Of a DNA stretch of 64,000 bases, positions 17,192 through 25,178 are shown one piece after another. This stretch comes from Parapedobacter koreensis (GTDB lineage: Bacteria > Bacteroidota > Bacteroidia > Sphingobacteriales > Sphingobacteriaceae), in NCBI RefSeq assembly GCF_900109365.1, contig NZ_FNZR01000012.1:62001-126000 (forward strand). Reading direction: 5' to 3'. The first letter of the stretch is position 1; every line of letters begins with the position of its first letter. The translations under genes were made by a program, and so were the position numbers. A model generated the notes under the pieces. It searched no databases. It was not told the origin of the DNA and saw only the letters and a program-made list of their open reading frames with translations.

Positions 17192-17956
17192 TTTTCCCGT
17201 AGCTTCAGGTTTAGTTTTTTTCTTCTGTACCCGCAAGTTCAGGAATTCCACCAAAACAGAAAATGCCATTGCGAAATAAATGTAACCCTTAGGTATGTGC
17301 TGTTCAAACGCTTCCGCGGTCAGTGATACGCCTATCAGCAGCAAGAAAGCCAAGGCAAGCATTTTCACCGTCGGATGTTGATTTACAAAGCGACTGATGG
17401 ACTCCGCAGAAAGCATCATAATCGCCACGGCGATGATGACTGCTGCAATCATGACCTCAATGTGATCCACCATCCCGACGGCCGTGATCACCGAGTCCAA
17501 GGAAAATACAATATCCAAAATGACAATTTGCACAAGGACATTGCCAAACGTAACAGCCTTCCCTTTCAATTCATGGCGATGCTCCTCCCCTTCCAGCTTG
17601 GTATGAATTTCAGCGGTGGCTTTATAAATCAAAAACAAGCCGCCAAGCAACAGGATCAGGTCCCTGCCCGAAAGATTCAAATAGTGATTAAGATTGCCAT
17701 TCTGAATACCCAGCCACTCACCGATGGTCAAAAACGGTTCAGTAAGCGACATGATCCACTTCACCGAAAACAACAACCCGACACGCATAATAAGTGCTAA
17801 GAACAGCCCCAGCTGGCGTGCTTTCTTTTGCTGTTCGTCAGGTAGTTTTCCACTTAAAATCGAGATAAAGACAATGTTGTCAATGCCGAGGACAATTTCC
17901 AGTACGGTAAGGGTCAGGAGTGAGATCCAGACTTCAGGGTTTAAGAGCCATTCCAT
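17183..17956 (-). CDS. TerC-family integral membrane protein
   Basis: 257 residues with seven or more hydrophobic helices. The two acidic membrane motifs of the family are present: LGIDNIVFISILSGKLP (about 23-39) and ILDIVFSLDSVITAVG (about 143-158). TerC proteins are linked to tellurite resistance and to manganese export or metalation of secreted proteins. The C-terminus is lysine-rich. It is probably followed, in the sense of transcription, by no partner; the acyl-CoA dehydrogenase lies 45 nt upstream on the same strand, and a short operon is possible. Confidence 0.9.
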   Translation of the reverse strand: MEWLLNPEVWISLLTLTVLEIVLGIDNIVFISILSGKLPDEQQKKARQLGLFLALIMRVGLLFSVKWIMSLTEPFLTIGEWLGIQNGNLNHYLNLSGRDLILLLGGLFLIYKATAEIHTKLEGEEHRHELKGKAVTFGNVLVQIVILDIVFSLDSVITAVGMVDHIEVMIAAVIIAVAIMMLSAESISRFVNQHPTVKMLALAFLLLIGVSLTAEAFEQHIPKGYIYFAMAFSVLVEFLNLRVQKKKTKPEATGKSK

Positions 17957-18001
17957 AATAACGTATCAACGCGCAAATCAGTACATTGTTTTGCGGCCGA
18001 C

Positions 18002-19159
18002 CTATTTCAGCACTTCGCGTGCGATAACAAGCTTCTGGATTTCTGACGTGCCTTCACCAATCGTACATAATTTGGCATCCCGGTAGTATTTTTCCACTGG
18101 AAAATCCTTGGTATACCCATATCCGCCAAAAATCTGCACCGCTTCGGTAGCGCAGCGTACCGCTACCTCAGACGCATAGTATTTGGCCATAGCCGAATTC
18201 TTTGCCACTTCTTTGTCCTGGTTTTTCAGTTCGCACGCCTTCCGGATGAGCAGTTCAGCAGCTTCAATCTCCGTGGCCATATCGGCCAGCTTGAACGATA
18301 TACCCTGAAAATTTGCTATTGGCTGGCCAAACTGGTGGCGCTCCTTTGCATATTTTATAGAAGCTTCCAATGCACCTTTGGCAATCCCCAGAGCCAAAGC
18401 CGCAATGGATATACGCCCGCCGTCCAGTACCTTCATCGCTTGCTTGAAGCCTTCTCCTTCCACGCCAAGGAGGTTTTCACGCGGCACCCGGCAATTATCA
18501 AACACCAACTCGGTAGTTTCCGATGCCCGCATGCCCAACTTATTCTCCTTCTTTCCAGCTGTAAAACCAGGTGTGCCCCGCTCTACCACCAGTGCAGATA
18601 CGCCGCGCGCACGATCCTTTTCACCAGTACGTACCATCACGACAGCTATATCGCCGCTTTGGCCATGTGTAATCCAGTTTTTTGTGCCGTTTATCACGTA
18701 TTCATCGCCATCCAGCACGGCAGTAGTACGCATGCGCAATGCATCCGATCCCGTATTGGCTTCGGTAAGTGCCCACGCCCCGAGTCCTTCCCCAGCGGCC
18801 AGTTTCCGCAGCCAACGCTGCTTTTGAGCTTCGTTGCCAAAGGCCATGATATGCCCTGTACACAGCGAGTTGTGCGCCGCAAACGAAAGGCCTATGGCCC
18901 CACATACCTTCGCTATCTCCACGATAATGTCTACATATTCATGATAGCCCAATCCCGCACCGCCGTATTCCTCCGGAACCAACGTACCCATGATGCCCAA
19001 TTGGCCCATGGCCTTGAAGGTATCCACCGGGAAATACTGTGCTTCATCCCATTCCATCACATGGGGACGGATATTTTTCACTACAAAATCGCGTACCATC
19101 TGGCATACCAGTTCACGATTTTCCGCTTCTTGCATTGTGGATTGCGCGTGCATTATCAC
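18002..19159 (-). CDS. Acyl-CoA dehydrogenase
   Basis: A 385-residue FAD enzyme introducing a trans-2 double bond in acyl-CoA. Typical segments: GYHEYVDIIVEIAKVCGAIG, WALTEANTGSDA (FAD/substrate loop), KNWITHG, FGGYGYTKDFPVEKYYRDAK near residue 345-363 and IGEGTSEIQKLVIAREVL with the catalytic glutamate region. Short- to medium-chain type by length. An ATG two codons in (19153) is also possible. Upstream is a 650-nt stretch with decayed gene fragments. Confidence 0.94.
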   Translation of the reverse strand: MIMHAQSTMQEAENRELVCQMVRDFVVKNIRPHVMEWDEAQYFPVDTFKAMGQLGIMGTLVPEEYGGAGLGYHEYVDIIVEIAKVCGAIGLSFAAHNSLCTGHIMAFGNEAQKQRWLRKLAAGEGLGAWALTEANTGSDALRMRTTAVLDGDEYVINGTKNWITHGQSGDIAVVMVRTGEKDRARGVSALVVERGTPGFTAGKKENKLGMRASETTELVFDNCRVPRENLLGVEGEGFKQAMKVLDGGRISIAALALGIAKGALEASIKYAKERHQFGQPIANFQGISFKLADMATEIEAAELLIRKACELKNQDKEVAKNSAMAKYYASEVAVRCATEAVQIFGGYGYTKDFPVEKYYRDAKLCTIGEGTSEIQKLVIAREVLK

Positions 19160-19420
19160 TTAATTTAAGACGTTATCATAATGGTTTTACACAATGATAA
19201 ACAATCTCAAATCAAAAGCAAACCAAAGAAAATACGGTATAATATAGGATAAAACAGTTTCTGGTATAAATTCAATTCACTGATTAGGTATAAGCCCACT
19301 GTACAGGTTCCGAGTGCCCCATTTTTTTGAAAAATTATTTAAATTATTATTTCCTCTTTTGTAGGCAATACAGAAAACCGCATCCATATTTCTTTTATTG
19401 TTTTTTCCACAGTGGTTCAT

Positions 19421-19543
19421 TTAAAATCCGTAGAAAAGGACGTGTTTTTGTTGTTTTCCAACGCTGCTGAAAGTAAACTGATTTTTGCGGTCGCACGATC
19501 CTTTTGAAGCCCCGGTTACAAACCATACGTTCTTTGTATCCAT
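19421..19543 (-). pseudogene. N-terminal fragment of a short-chain dehydrogenase
   Basis: Minus-strand ATG at 19543 starts MDTKNVWFVTGASKG, the nucleotide-binding start of a Bacteroidota SDR, then after the GASKG the frame runs into unrelated sequence and stops after 40 residues. An SDR normally has about 250-300 residues, so only the first 15 remain. The remaining 25 residues show no family. It is a deletion remnant. Confidence 0.65.
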
Positions 19544-19630
19544 AATTAATTTTCTCTTTTATTTGGATGCAAAGGTAGAACGGTGATGAGCCCCTCCGCT
19601 AACTGTCGGGCTGAAACACTTCGTAATCTT

Positions 19631-19753
19631 TCAGGTTGCCGAAATGGTGAAAAAAAGTCGGAGTAAACACACAGAAAAACCCGGTCTGATATTATCCGGA
19701 ACCCAGTTCAATTTCGCTTTATAAAATTCTTCTATGGTTTGAGTTTTGTCCAT
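19631..19753 (-). pseudogene. N-terminal fragment of an AraC-family regulator
   Basis: Minus-strand frame MDTKQ-type start: MDKTQTIEEFYKAKLNWVPD resembles the opening of many Bacteroidota AraC regulators (a conserved E-F-Y-x-x-K-x-N-W segment), then diverges and stops after 40 residues. Directly followed on the same strand by the SDR fragment at 19543, so an ancestral AraC-SDR pair seems to have been deleted here. Confidence 0.5.
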
Positions 19754-19811
19754 TCGGGAAAATTACGAAAATCAAACCAGTATTACTTGCCAGTATATCA
19801 TAAACAGCTAT

Positions 19812-20609
19812 TTAAGTGTTTAGCAACTTTAAAAAGAAAGCTTTTGTCTCTTTTCTGAATGCCTCTGCACCGATTTCCAGGCGTCTACCATACGCTTTTT
19901 TCGCATTTTCCCCTGCCAGGTAACGCAGTTTGTCTTTCTGATCGGTTGCGGCTTCGTAAATAACTTCCGCGATTTGCTCGGGTTCGGTATTCAGGTTGAA
20001 GCCGCCCAACATTTTTTGGATAGCCTGATCATACGCAGGAAACGAAGCAATCTCAGCAACGTTAAAAAAGTTGGATTTTGTTCCGCTCGGTGACACGGTT
20101 TTAACTCCGATATTAAAAGGGGCTAATTCAATGGATAAACTTTCGCTCCAGCCTTCCAACGCCCATTTTGTTGCATGATAAACATTACTGAATGGATGTG
20201 CCAAAAGTCCCGCAATCGAGGTCACATTGATAAACAAACCACTTTTCTTCGCTCTGAAATGCGGGATAAATGCCTGGGTGACGTACAGGGTCCCTAAAAG
20301 ATTGGTGCTGATCTGCCGCTCAATTTGTTCATTGCTGAACGCTTCCATGGCACCGAACAAGGCGTAACCTGCGTTGTTCAGCACGACATCAATAGTTCCT
20401 AATGAAATGGCTTTAGCTGTCGTTGATTTGATTTGTTCAACATTGGTAACGTCTAACGGCAAAACAGTTACATTTTCCAGCTGCGTCAATTCGGTTTCTT
20501 TTTCAGGGTTTCGCATGGTGGCGATCACATTCCAACCTTTTGATTGAAATAATTTTGCAGCTGCTTTCCCAATACCGGATGATGCGCCCGTGATGAAGAT
20601 GGTTTCCAT
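19812..20609 (-). CDS. Short-chain dehydrogenase/reductase (SDR)
   Basis: 265 residues from the ATG at 20609; an ATG three codons upstream is possible. TGASSGIGKAAAKLF (cofactor loop), NNAGYALFGAME, YHATKWALEGWSESLS (catalytic YxxxK), and VSPSGTKSNFF. Clearly paralogous to the SDR at 13358 (shared LFQxKGWNVIATMRNPEKET segment). Divergent from an HxlR-type regulator across a 77-nt region that holds the palindrome GTATCCAAAAGGATAC, so this SDR is probably the main target of that regulator. Confidence 0.92.
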   Translation of the reverse strand: METIFITGASSGIGKAAAKLFQSKGWNVIATMRNPEKETELTQLENVTVLPLDVTNVEQIKSTTAKAISLGTIDVVLNNAGYALFGAMEAFSNEQIERQISTNLLGTLYVTQAFIPHFRAKKSGLFINVTSIAGLLAHPFSNVYHATKWALEGWSESLSIELAPFNIGVKTVSPSGTKSNFFNVAEIASFPAYDQAIQKMLGGFNLNTEPEQIAEVIYEAATDQKDKLRYLAGENAKKAYGRRLEIGAEAFRKETKAFFLKLLNT

Positions 20610-20636
20610 TTGAATCAAATTTTATTTTTTACACTG

Positions 20637-20688
20637 CAAACCTAACCGAAAAAAGATATACATTTGATACCTGTATCCAAAAGGATAC
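20637..20688. promoter_or_regulatory. Divergent promoter region with HxlR-type operator
   Basis: Plus strand: TACATTTG (20659-20666) is a -7 element for the HxlR gene. Minus strand: TAGGTTTG (20637-20644) fits the -7 element for the SDR. The 16-bp palindrome GTATCC-AAAA-GGATAC (20673-20688) covers the start region of the HxlR transcript, so autoregulation plus control of the SDR is likely. Confidence 0.55.
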
Positions 20689-20695
20689 TTGATTT

Positions 20696-21043
20696 ATGAC
20701 AAGGGAGGAAAAACGATTTCAAGAGAAAATCAAAGCCATTCAGGATACCATGTTTGTGCTTGGCGGAAAATGGAAGTTGCCGATTATCCTTTCCATTTAT
20801 GGCGGCAATAAGCGATTTAATGATATTTCAAATGCGATTCCCAAAATCACCAATCGCGTGTTATCAAAGGAGTTGAAACATTTAGAAGAAAACCTGCTGA
20901 TCAAGCGGACGGTAATTGATGATTATCCCGTTAGGATAGAATATACCGTGACGGATTATGCTTTCGGTTTGGAAGAAGTCATAAAACCAATGGAAAGCTG
21001 GGGCAAGAAACATAGGAAACGGATTAGCGACGCAAGTCGTTAG
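20696..21043 (+). CDS. HxlR-family winged-helix regulator
   Basis: 115 residues. The HxlR core (about 18-105) shows LGGKWKLPIILSI, RFNDISNAIPKITNRVLSKE and the wing YPVRIEYTVTDYAFGLEEVI. These regulators usually respond to reactive electrophiles or redox and control adjacent oxidoreductases; here the divergent partner is an SDR. No cysteine is present in the N-terminal region of the core, so sensing by thiol is not evident. Confidence 0.92.
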   Translation: MTREEKRFQEKIKAIQDTMFVLGGKWKLPIILSIYGGNKRFNDISNAIPKITNRVLSKELKHLEENLLIKRTVIDDYPVRIEYTVTDYAFGLEEVIKPMESWGKKHRKRISDASR

Positions 21044-21097
21044 CAGTACCGATTGGATTAACGCTGAAATCAAACAGGCAGCAGCTAAGAACCAATT

Positions 21098-21160
21098 ATG
21101 TCAGAAGAATTGTTAAGACATTTTAGAAACTACATCGAAATTGACGAAAAAGACGAAACA
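21098..21160 (+). pseudogene. N-terminal fragment of a Crp/Fnr-family regulator
   Basis: MSEELLRHFRNYIEIDEKDE resembles the opening helix of Bacteroidota Crp/Fnr regulators, but the frame then runs into the antisense of the AraC gene and contains no cyclic-nucleotide domain. The sense of the fragment is plus; its body is missing. The evidence is a 20-residue similarity recognised by eye. Confidence 0.45.
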
Positions 21161-21201
21161 AGGCGAAACGGCTCATATGATTTATTCCATGGCTTTACCG
21201 G

Positions 21202-22119
21202 TCAATTAAACCTTGCCCGAAATTCCATTGGCGAAACAGCTGTTTTCTTTTTAAACAGTTTGTTAAACGACTGCGCATATTCAAAACCCAATTGGTAGGC
21301 AATTTCCTTTACCGAGAGATTGGTGGTCGATAGCAGCTCTTTGGCCTTTTCAATCAGTTTGCTGTGAATATGTTGCTGGGTGTTTTGCCCCGTTGTGCTT
21401 CGCAGCATATCGCTTAGGTAATCTACGGAAATGCCCAATTGCCCTGCTACGTATTGCACTGTTGGCAAACCCGAGAGCGATAGGTTATCGTCGTTAAAAT
21501 AATCGTTTAGCAACTTTTCCAACCGGATTAAAATTTCATCACTCGCAGGTTTTCTGGTAATGAACTGCCGGTTGTAAAAACGGTTAGCATAATTGAGCAA
21601 CAAATCTAAATGCGAAACGATAATGTCCTGACTAAACGTATCGATATTTGATTTCAATTCCTGCTGGATCTGTTCGATCAATGTCGAAACAATATTCATT
21701 TCGGCATCGGACAAATGCAGTGCTTCAGACAAATCATAAGCGAAAAAACCGTAGTCTTTGATTGTTTTCGCAAGCGGATAATGCTGAATCAAATCAGCTT
21801 TGAAAAATAGCGCAAAACCTGTCGCCCGGTATTCATCAGTTTCAAAAATCCGGAAGACTTGTCCGGGCTTGGTAAAAACCATTACGCCTTCGTTGAAATC
21901 ATAGTATCGCTGACCATATTTCATTTTGCATTTATTGCCCAGTTTCACCGAAACGCAGTAAAAATCCTGGCTGAAATGTTTCCAGATTTCCCTGTTTTTT
22001 TCATAGTCGAACAAGCTGACATCCGCTACGCTTATCAACGGATTATGCGGTTTCGGAAGATTGAACAAGTCGTGCAGTTCACAAATGGATTTAATGTTGT
22101 AGAGCACCGATTTTTTCAT
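21202..22119 (-). CDS. AraC-family transcriptional regulator
   Basis: 305 residues from the ATG at 22119 (another ATG is three codons upstream). C-terminal AraC HTH pair: AGQLGISVDYLSDMLRSTTG and LSVKEIAYQLGFEYAQSFNK. The N-terminal sensor is closely similar to the regulator at 12377-13288. It sits 56 nt downstream of the alcohol dehydrogenase gene on the same strand and most likely controls it and itself. Confidence 0.93.
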   Translation of the reverse strand: MKKSVLYNIKSICELHDLFNLPKPHNPLISVADVSLFDYEKNREIWKHFSQDFYCVSVKLGNKCKMKYGQRYYDFNEGVMVFTKPGQVFRIFETDEYRATGFALFFKADLIQHYPLAKTIKDYGFFAYDLSEALHLSDAEMNIVSTLIEQIQQELKSNIDTFSQDIIVSHLDLLLNYANRFYNRQFITRKPASDEILIRLEKLLNDYFNDDNLSLSGLPTVQYVAGQLGISVDYLSDMLRSTTGQNTQQHIHSKLIEKAKELLSTTNLSVKEIAYQLGFEYAQSFNKLFKKKTAVSPMEFRARFN

Positions 22120-22175
22120 TATTACCAAATTTATTCAAAAATAATCTGTCGCAAAGGACAAGTATTACCCGGTCG

Positions 22176-23213
22176 TCACAACGTTGCCATGTCAATAACA
22201 AAACGGTAACGGACATCGCCTTTTTCCATTCTTTCAAACGCCTCGTTGATGTTTTTAATAGCAATAACTTCAACATCTGAAACGATGTGGTGTTCGGCAC
22301 AGAAATCCAGCATATCCTGGACTTCCTGCAATCCACCATGTCCAGAACCAGTAATCACTTTGTTGCCAACGACCACGGAAAAAGATGAAATTTCCCAGGG
22401 TTTTGAGGGCAATCCGACATTGATATAAACACCGTTTGTCCTTAAAACGGCAAGCAACGGATTGATGTCATAATTAGCCGAAACCGTATCCAGTACAAAA
22501 TCAAAGGAATGGAAAACAGCCTTCATTTGATCTTCATCTTTTGAAACCACAAAATGATGGGCACCTAATTTTCTTGCGGCCTCTTCTTTATCGGGTGAAG
22601 TGCTGAAAACCGTAACTTCCGCTCCCAAAGCCACACCAAATTTTACGGCCATGTGTCCCAATCCGCCCAAGCCGACAACACCTAATTTATGTCCCTTTCC
22701 TACCTTCCATCGGTTCAGCGGCGAATACGTTGTAACGCCCGCACAAAGTAAAGGTGCGGTTGCCGCCAGGTCCAATTTTTCGGAGATATGGAATGTAAAA
22801 TCTTCGTTTATCACCAGGATATTCGAATAGCCGCCGTAAGTCGGCTGTCCGTTTCTGTCCAAATGATTATAAGTTTGTACGCCTTGATTGCAGAATTGCT
22901 CATGCCCGCTTTTGCAATCCTCACATTCCCTACACGCATCGATATACGTCCCCACGCCAGCCAAGTCGCCGATTTTGAATTTACTCACGCGCTCGCCTAC
23001 GGCAGAAATCCTACCCACAATTTCGTGTCCCGGAACCATTGGAAAGATTCCCGGAAACCATTCGTTTTTGATGTTGTGAATGTCCGAATGACAAACGCCG
23101 CAATATAAAATTTCAATCTGTACGTCGTGTGTGCCTAATTCCCGCCGTTTAAAATTCCAAGGGGCTAATTTTTCATTTACCGCTTGTGCCGCATATCCTT
23201 TTACCTGTATCAT
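22176..23213 (-). CDS. Zinc-dependent NAD(P)-alcohol dehydrogenase, cinnamyl-alcohol type
   Basis: A 345-residue medium-chain dehydrogenase that interconverts aldehydes and alcohols. Catalytic zinc: GVCHSDIHNI and PGHEIVGRI; structural zinc cysteines in CRECEDCKSGHEQFC; cofactor loop GVVGLGGLGHMAVKFG (about 175-190). Features such as VGVGTYIDAC and GGYSNILVINEDF place it with the YahK/CAD group, broad-range aldehyde reductases. An AraC-type direct repeat lies 50-90 bp upstream. The operon order ADH-AraC resembles detoxification loci for reactive aldehydes; this is inference. Confidence 0.94.
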   Translation of the reverse strand: MIQVKGYAAQAVNEKLAPWNFKRRELGTHDVQIEILYCGVCHSDIHNIKNEWFPGIFPMVPGHEIVGRISAVGERVSKFKIGDLAGVGTYIDACRECEDCKSGHEQFCNQGVQTYNHLDRNGQPTYGGYSNILVINEDFTFHISEKLDLAATAPLLCAGVTTYSPLNRWKVGKGHKLGVVGLGGLGHMAVKFGVALGAEVTVFSTSPDKEEAARKLGAHHFVVSKDEDQMKAVFHSFDFVLDTVSANYDINPLLAVLRTNGVYINVGLPSKPWEISSFSVVVGNKVITGSGHGGLQEVQDMLDFCAEHHIVSDVEVIAIKNINEAFERMEKGDVRYRFVIDMATL

Positions 23214-23261
23214 GTTTTTAAATCTTTACAAGGCAAAGTTCTGTAAACATAAAGTGGCAGC

Positions 23262-23300
23262 AGTATCCAAAACCGTGAAATGCGTGTCCAAAACCGTAAA
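23262..23300 (-). promoter_or_regulatory. Direct repeat, probable AraC operator of the alcohol dehydrogenase
   Basis: GTATCCAAAACCGT starts at 23263 and GTGTCCAAAACCGT at 23284, spaced exactly 21 bp, about 50-85 bp upstream of the ADH start. Same core TCCAAAA and spacing as at 14214/14235, and the core also occurs in the HxlR palindrome. Confidence 0.55.
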
Positions 23301-23312
23301 AGGGAGGTTCTT

Positions 23313-24074
23313 TTACCAGGGAATTTCGCCCGTTTCGGGGTTGGTTTCCTCGCAGAAGAATTTACCTGTTGGCCCGTCCTGGTCTATCAAGGCGTATTTT
23401 ACAACGCGTGTTCCTGCATCTTCAACGGTGCCCGTGCCCCGGTTATTGTTGAAATCTGTTTTGGTGAAACCAGGGCTCACCGCGTTTATCCTGAATGCGG
23501 TGTCCCGCAGTTCGTAAGCCAGGTTCACCGTATACATATTCAACGCCGCTTTTGATGAGAGATAAACCGCGCCTTTATGATGGTAATATTTGTACGTCGG
23601 GTCGCTGTGTAATGTAATTGAACCCTGGCTTGAACTGACCATCACGATTCTCGGTGTTTCGGATTTTTTGAGCAAACCCAAAAATGCCTGCGTCACCCTT
23701 ATCACACCGTAAACGTTGATTTCATAGACTTCTTTGAAAATTTCAATGCTGGTATCTGTGGCGGTTTGTGGAATATAATTTCCATTTTCATCAGATTTTG
23801 CGCCCGAAATGCCCGCATTGTTAACGAGCACATCCAACACGTCTGTTTTTTTGCCGATTTCAGCGCGGGCGTTTTTTACAGATTCCTCATCGGTGACGTC
23901 GATTTGTACGGCTTCTACCTGGATTAATCCTTCGGATTTTAGTTGCTCTGCGGCTTCAAGCCCTTTTTGCAAATCACGGCTCCCGAGATACACATAAAAC
24001 CCATTTTGCAATAATTGTTTGGCGACTTCAAAGCCAATGCTTTTATTCGCTCCTGTGATGAATGCTGATTTCAT
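23313..24074 (-). CDS. Short-chain dehydrogenase/reductase (SDR)
   Basis: 253 residues from the ATG at 24074, which places the cofactor loop FITGANKSIGFEVAKQL at residues 5-21. Further: NNAGISGAK, MVSSSQGS, YKYYHHKGAVYLSSKAALN region (catalytic Tyr/Lys), AVSPGFTKTDFNNN. This is the carbonyl-reductase-like group, less related to the two other SDRs here. The C-terminus has GKFFCEETNPETGEIPW. A divergent or upstream AraC regulator on the same strand (24142-25023) begins 67 nt away. Confidence 0.92.
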   Translation of the reverse strand: MKSAFITGANKSIGFEVAKQLLQNGFYVYLGSRDLQKGLEAAEQLKSEGLIQVEAVQIDVTDEESVKNARAEIGKKTDVLDVLVNNAGISGAKSDENGNYIPQTATDTSIEIFKEVYEINVYGVIRVTQAFLGLLKKSETPRIVMVSSSQGSITLHSDPTYKYYHHKGAVYLSSKAALNMYTVNLAYELRDTAFRINAVSPGFTKTDFNNNRGTGTVEDAGTRVVKYALIDQDGPTGKFFCEETNPETGEIPW

Positions 24075-24141
24075 TTTTTGCTGTTTAAAAGTACGGGACA
24101 AAAATAATCAGCCGAAAAACGAGGGAAATGGACAAATCGTT

Positions 24142-25023
24142 TTATTTGCCCGACAAATCCTGCTGTTCTGCCAGAAATTCACTGACGCTTTTCCCCGTGC
24201 TTTTTTTGAAAAGCCGGGAAAAATAATCGGGATCGTTAAAACCCAGCTCGTAAGCTAATTCTTTGACAGAACGTTTGGAATAATGCAGTTTTCGTTGCGC
24301 TTCGGTAATCAAACGGTTGGTAATAAATTCTTTTGGCGAAATGCCCGAAAATTCTTTTACGATTCCATATAAGCTGCTGGGAGTGATTGCTAATTGTTCG
24401 GCGATTGTATTGACCGAATGTTGCTCGGTTAAATGTGTCTCAACAGCCAGTTTAAATTCGATATATTTTGACAGCTTGAGGCTTGAAATGTTGTCTTGGG
24501 TCTTACCTTTGAAATAGGCGCTGTTGAATTCCGTTAAAAGCGTGTTCAAATGCGCTAAAATTACTTCAGTGTCTACATCGTGTTTGCCTTCCGTATGAAG
24601 CAGTTGGTTTAAAATCTCAAAAACCTTCCTTATCCGCTGTTTTGCGTCGTCACCAACAGGTATGGTCTGTGTGTTCAGCGGATTAACTAAAAAAGGAAAC
24701 TGTTGCGGAAGCAAGGCCAATGTATTTTCATCAAATCCAACCTTAAAATATTCAAGGTCGTCCTTTATGGGCGGTGGCGTAACAACTTGATTGGGCAATA
24801 CAAAAAGCAACTGTCCGCTTGAGAGGGTAATGTCCTGCAAGTCCACCTTATAGTTTGAAGACCCCTTATCCATAAACACGAAAAAATAAAAGGTCAGCCG
24901 GTGCGGATGAAGCAACTTTTGCAGCAGATCGGCAGGCAAATAGTGGTTTGCGTTTGAACTGAGCCTGATACCCAATTTATCGTGTTGCTTAATGAGTTGA
25001 TGTATTTCCTTAGTATCTTGCAT
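24142..25023 (-). CDS. AraC-family transcriptional regulator
   Basis: 293 residues starting at MQDTKEIHQL; the frame is open further upstream but the ATG at 25023 gives the usual family start. C-terminal HTH: NTIAEQLAITPSSLYGIVKE and RSVKELAYELGFNDPDYFSR. The N-terminal part is a cupin-like ligand-binding domain with FYFFVFMDKG. It does not share the paralogy seen between the other two AraC proteins. Upstream of the SDR on the same strand; probable regulator of it. Confidence 0.92.
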   Translation of the reverse strand: MQDTKEIHQLIKQHDKLGIRLSSNANHYLPADLLQKLLHPHRLTFYFFVFMDKGSSNYKVDLQDITLSSGQLLFVLPNQVVTPPPIKDDLEYFKVGFDENTLALLPQQFPFLVNPLNTQTIPVGDDAKQRIRKVFEILNQLLHTEGKHDVDTEVILAHLNTLLTEFNSAYFKGKTQDNISSLKLSKYIEFKLAVETHLTEQHSVNTIAEQLAITPSSLYGIVKEFSGISPKEFITNRLITEAQRKLHYSKRSVKELAYELGFNDPDYFSRLFKKSTGKSVSEFLAEQQDLSGK

Positions 25024-25138
25024 TTTCAATCGATATCGTGCATATGCATGGCGTGAACGCTCATTTTGCAACACCGAAGATACGCATACTTTGGTTGTAT
25101 TTTTTTACAAAAATAAATACGACTAACCCCCATAAAGT

Positions 25139-25146
25139 ATACCTTT
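25139..25146 (+). promoter_or_regulatory. -7 element of the DUF6263 gene
   Basis: TACCTTTG matches TAnnTTTG. A start of transcription near 25151 would leave almost no leader for the ATG at 25158, which argues for the ATG at 25179. Confidence 0.45.
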
Positions 25147-25178
25147 GGGAAAAACGCATGATTACAAAAAAACGCACC

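Larger units (their letters stand above)
19160..19811. other. Gene-poor stretch with decayed fragments
   Basis: 652 bases without an intact gene. Besides the AraC and SDR fragments listed, 19200-19420 is AT-rich with no recognised content. A short frame reading FFHHFGNLKDYEVFQPDS ends at about 19600 on the minus strand and may be another leftover. Confidence 0.5.
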
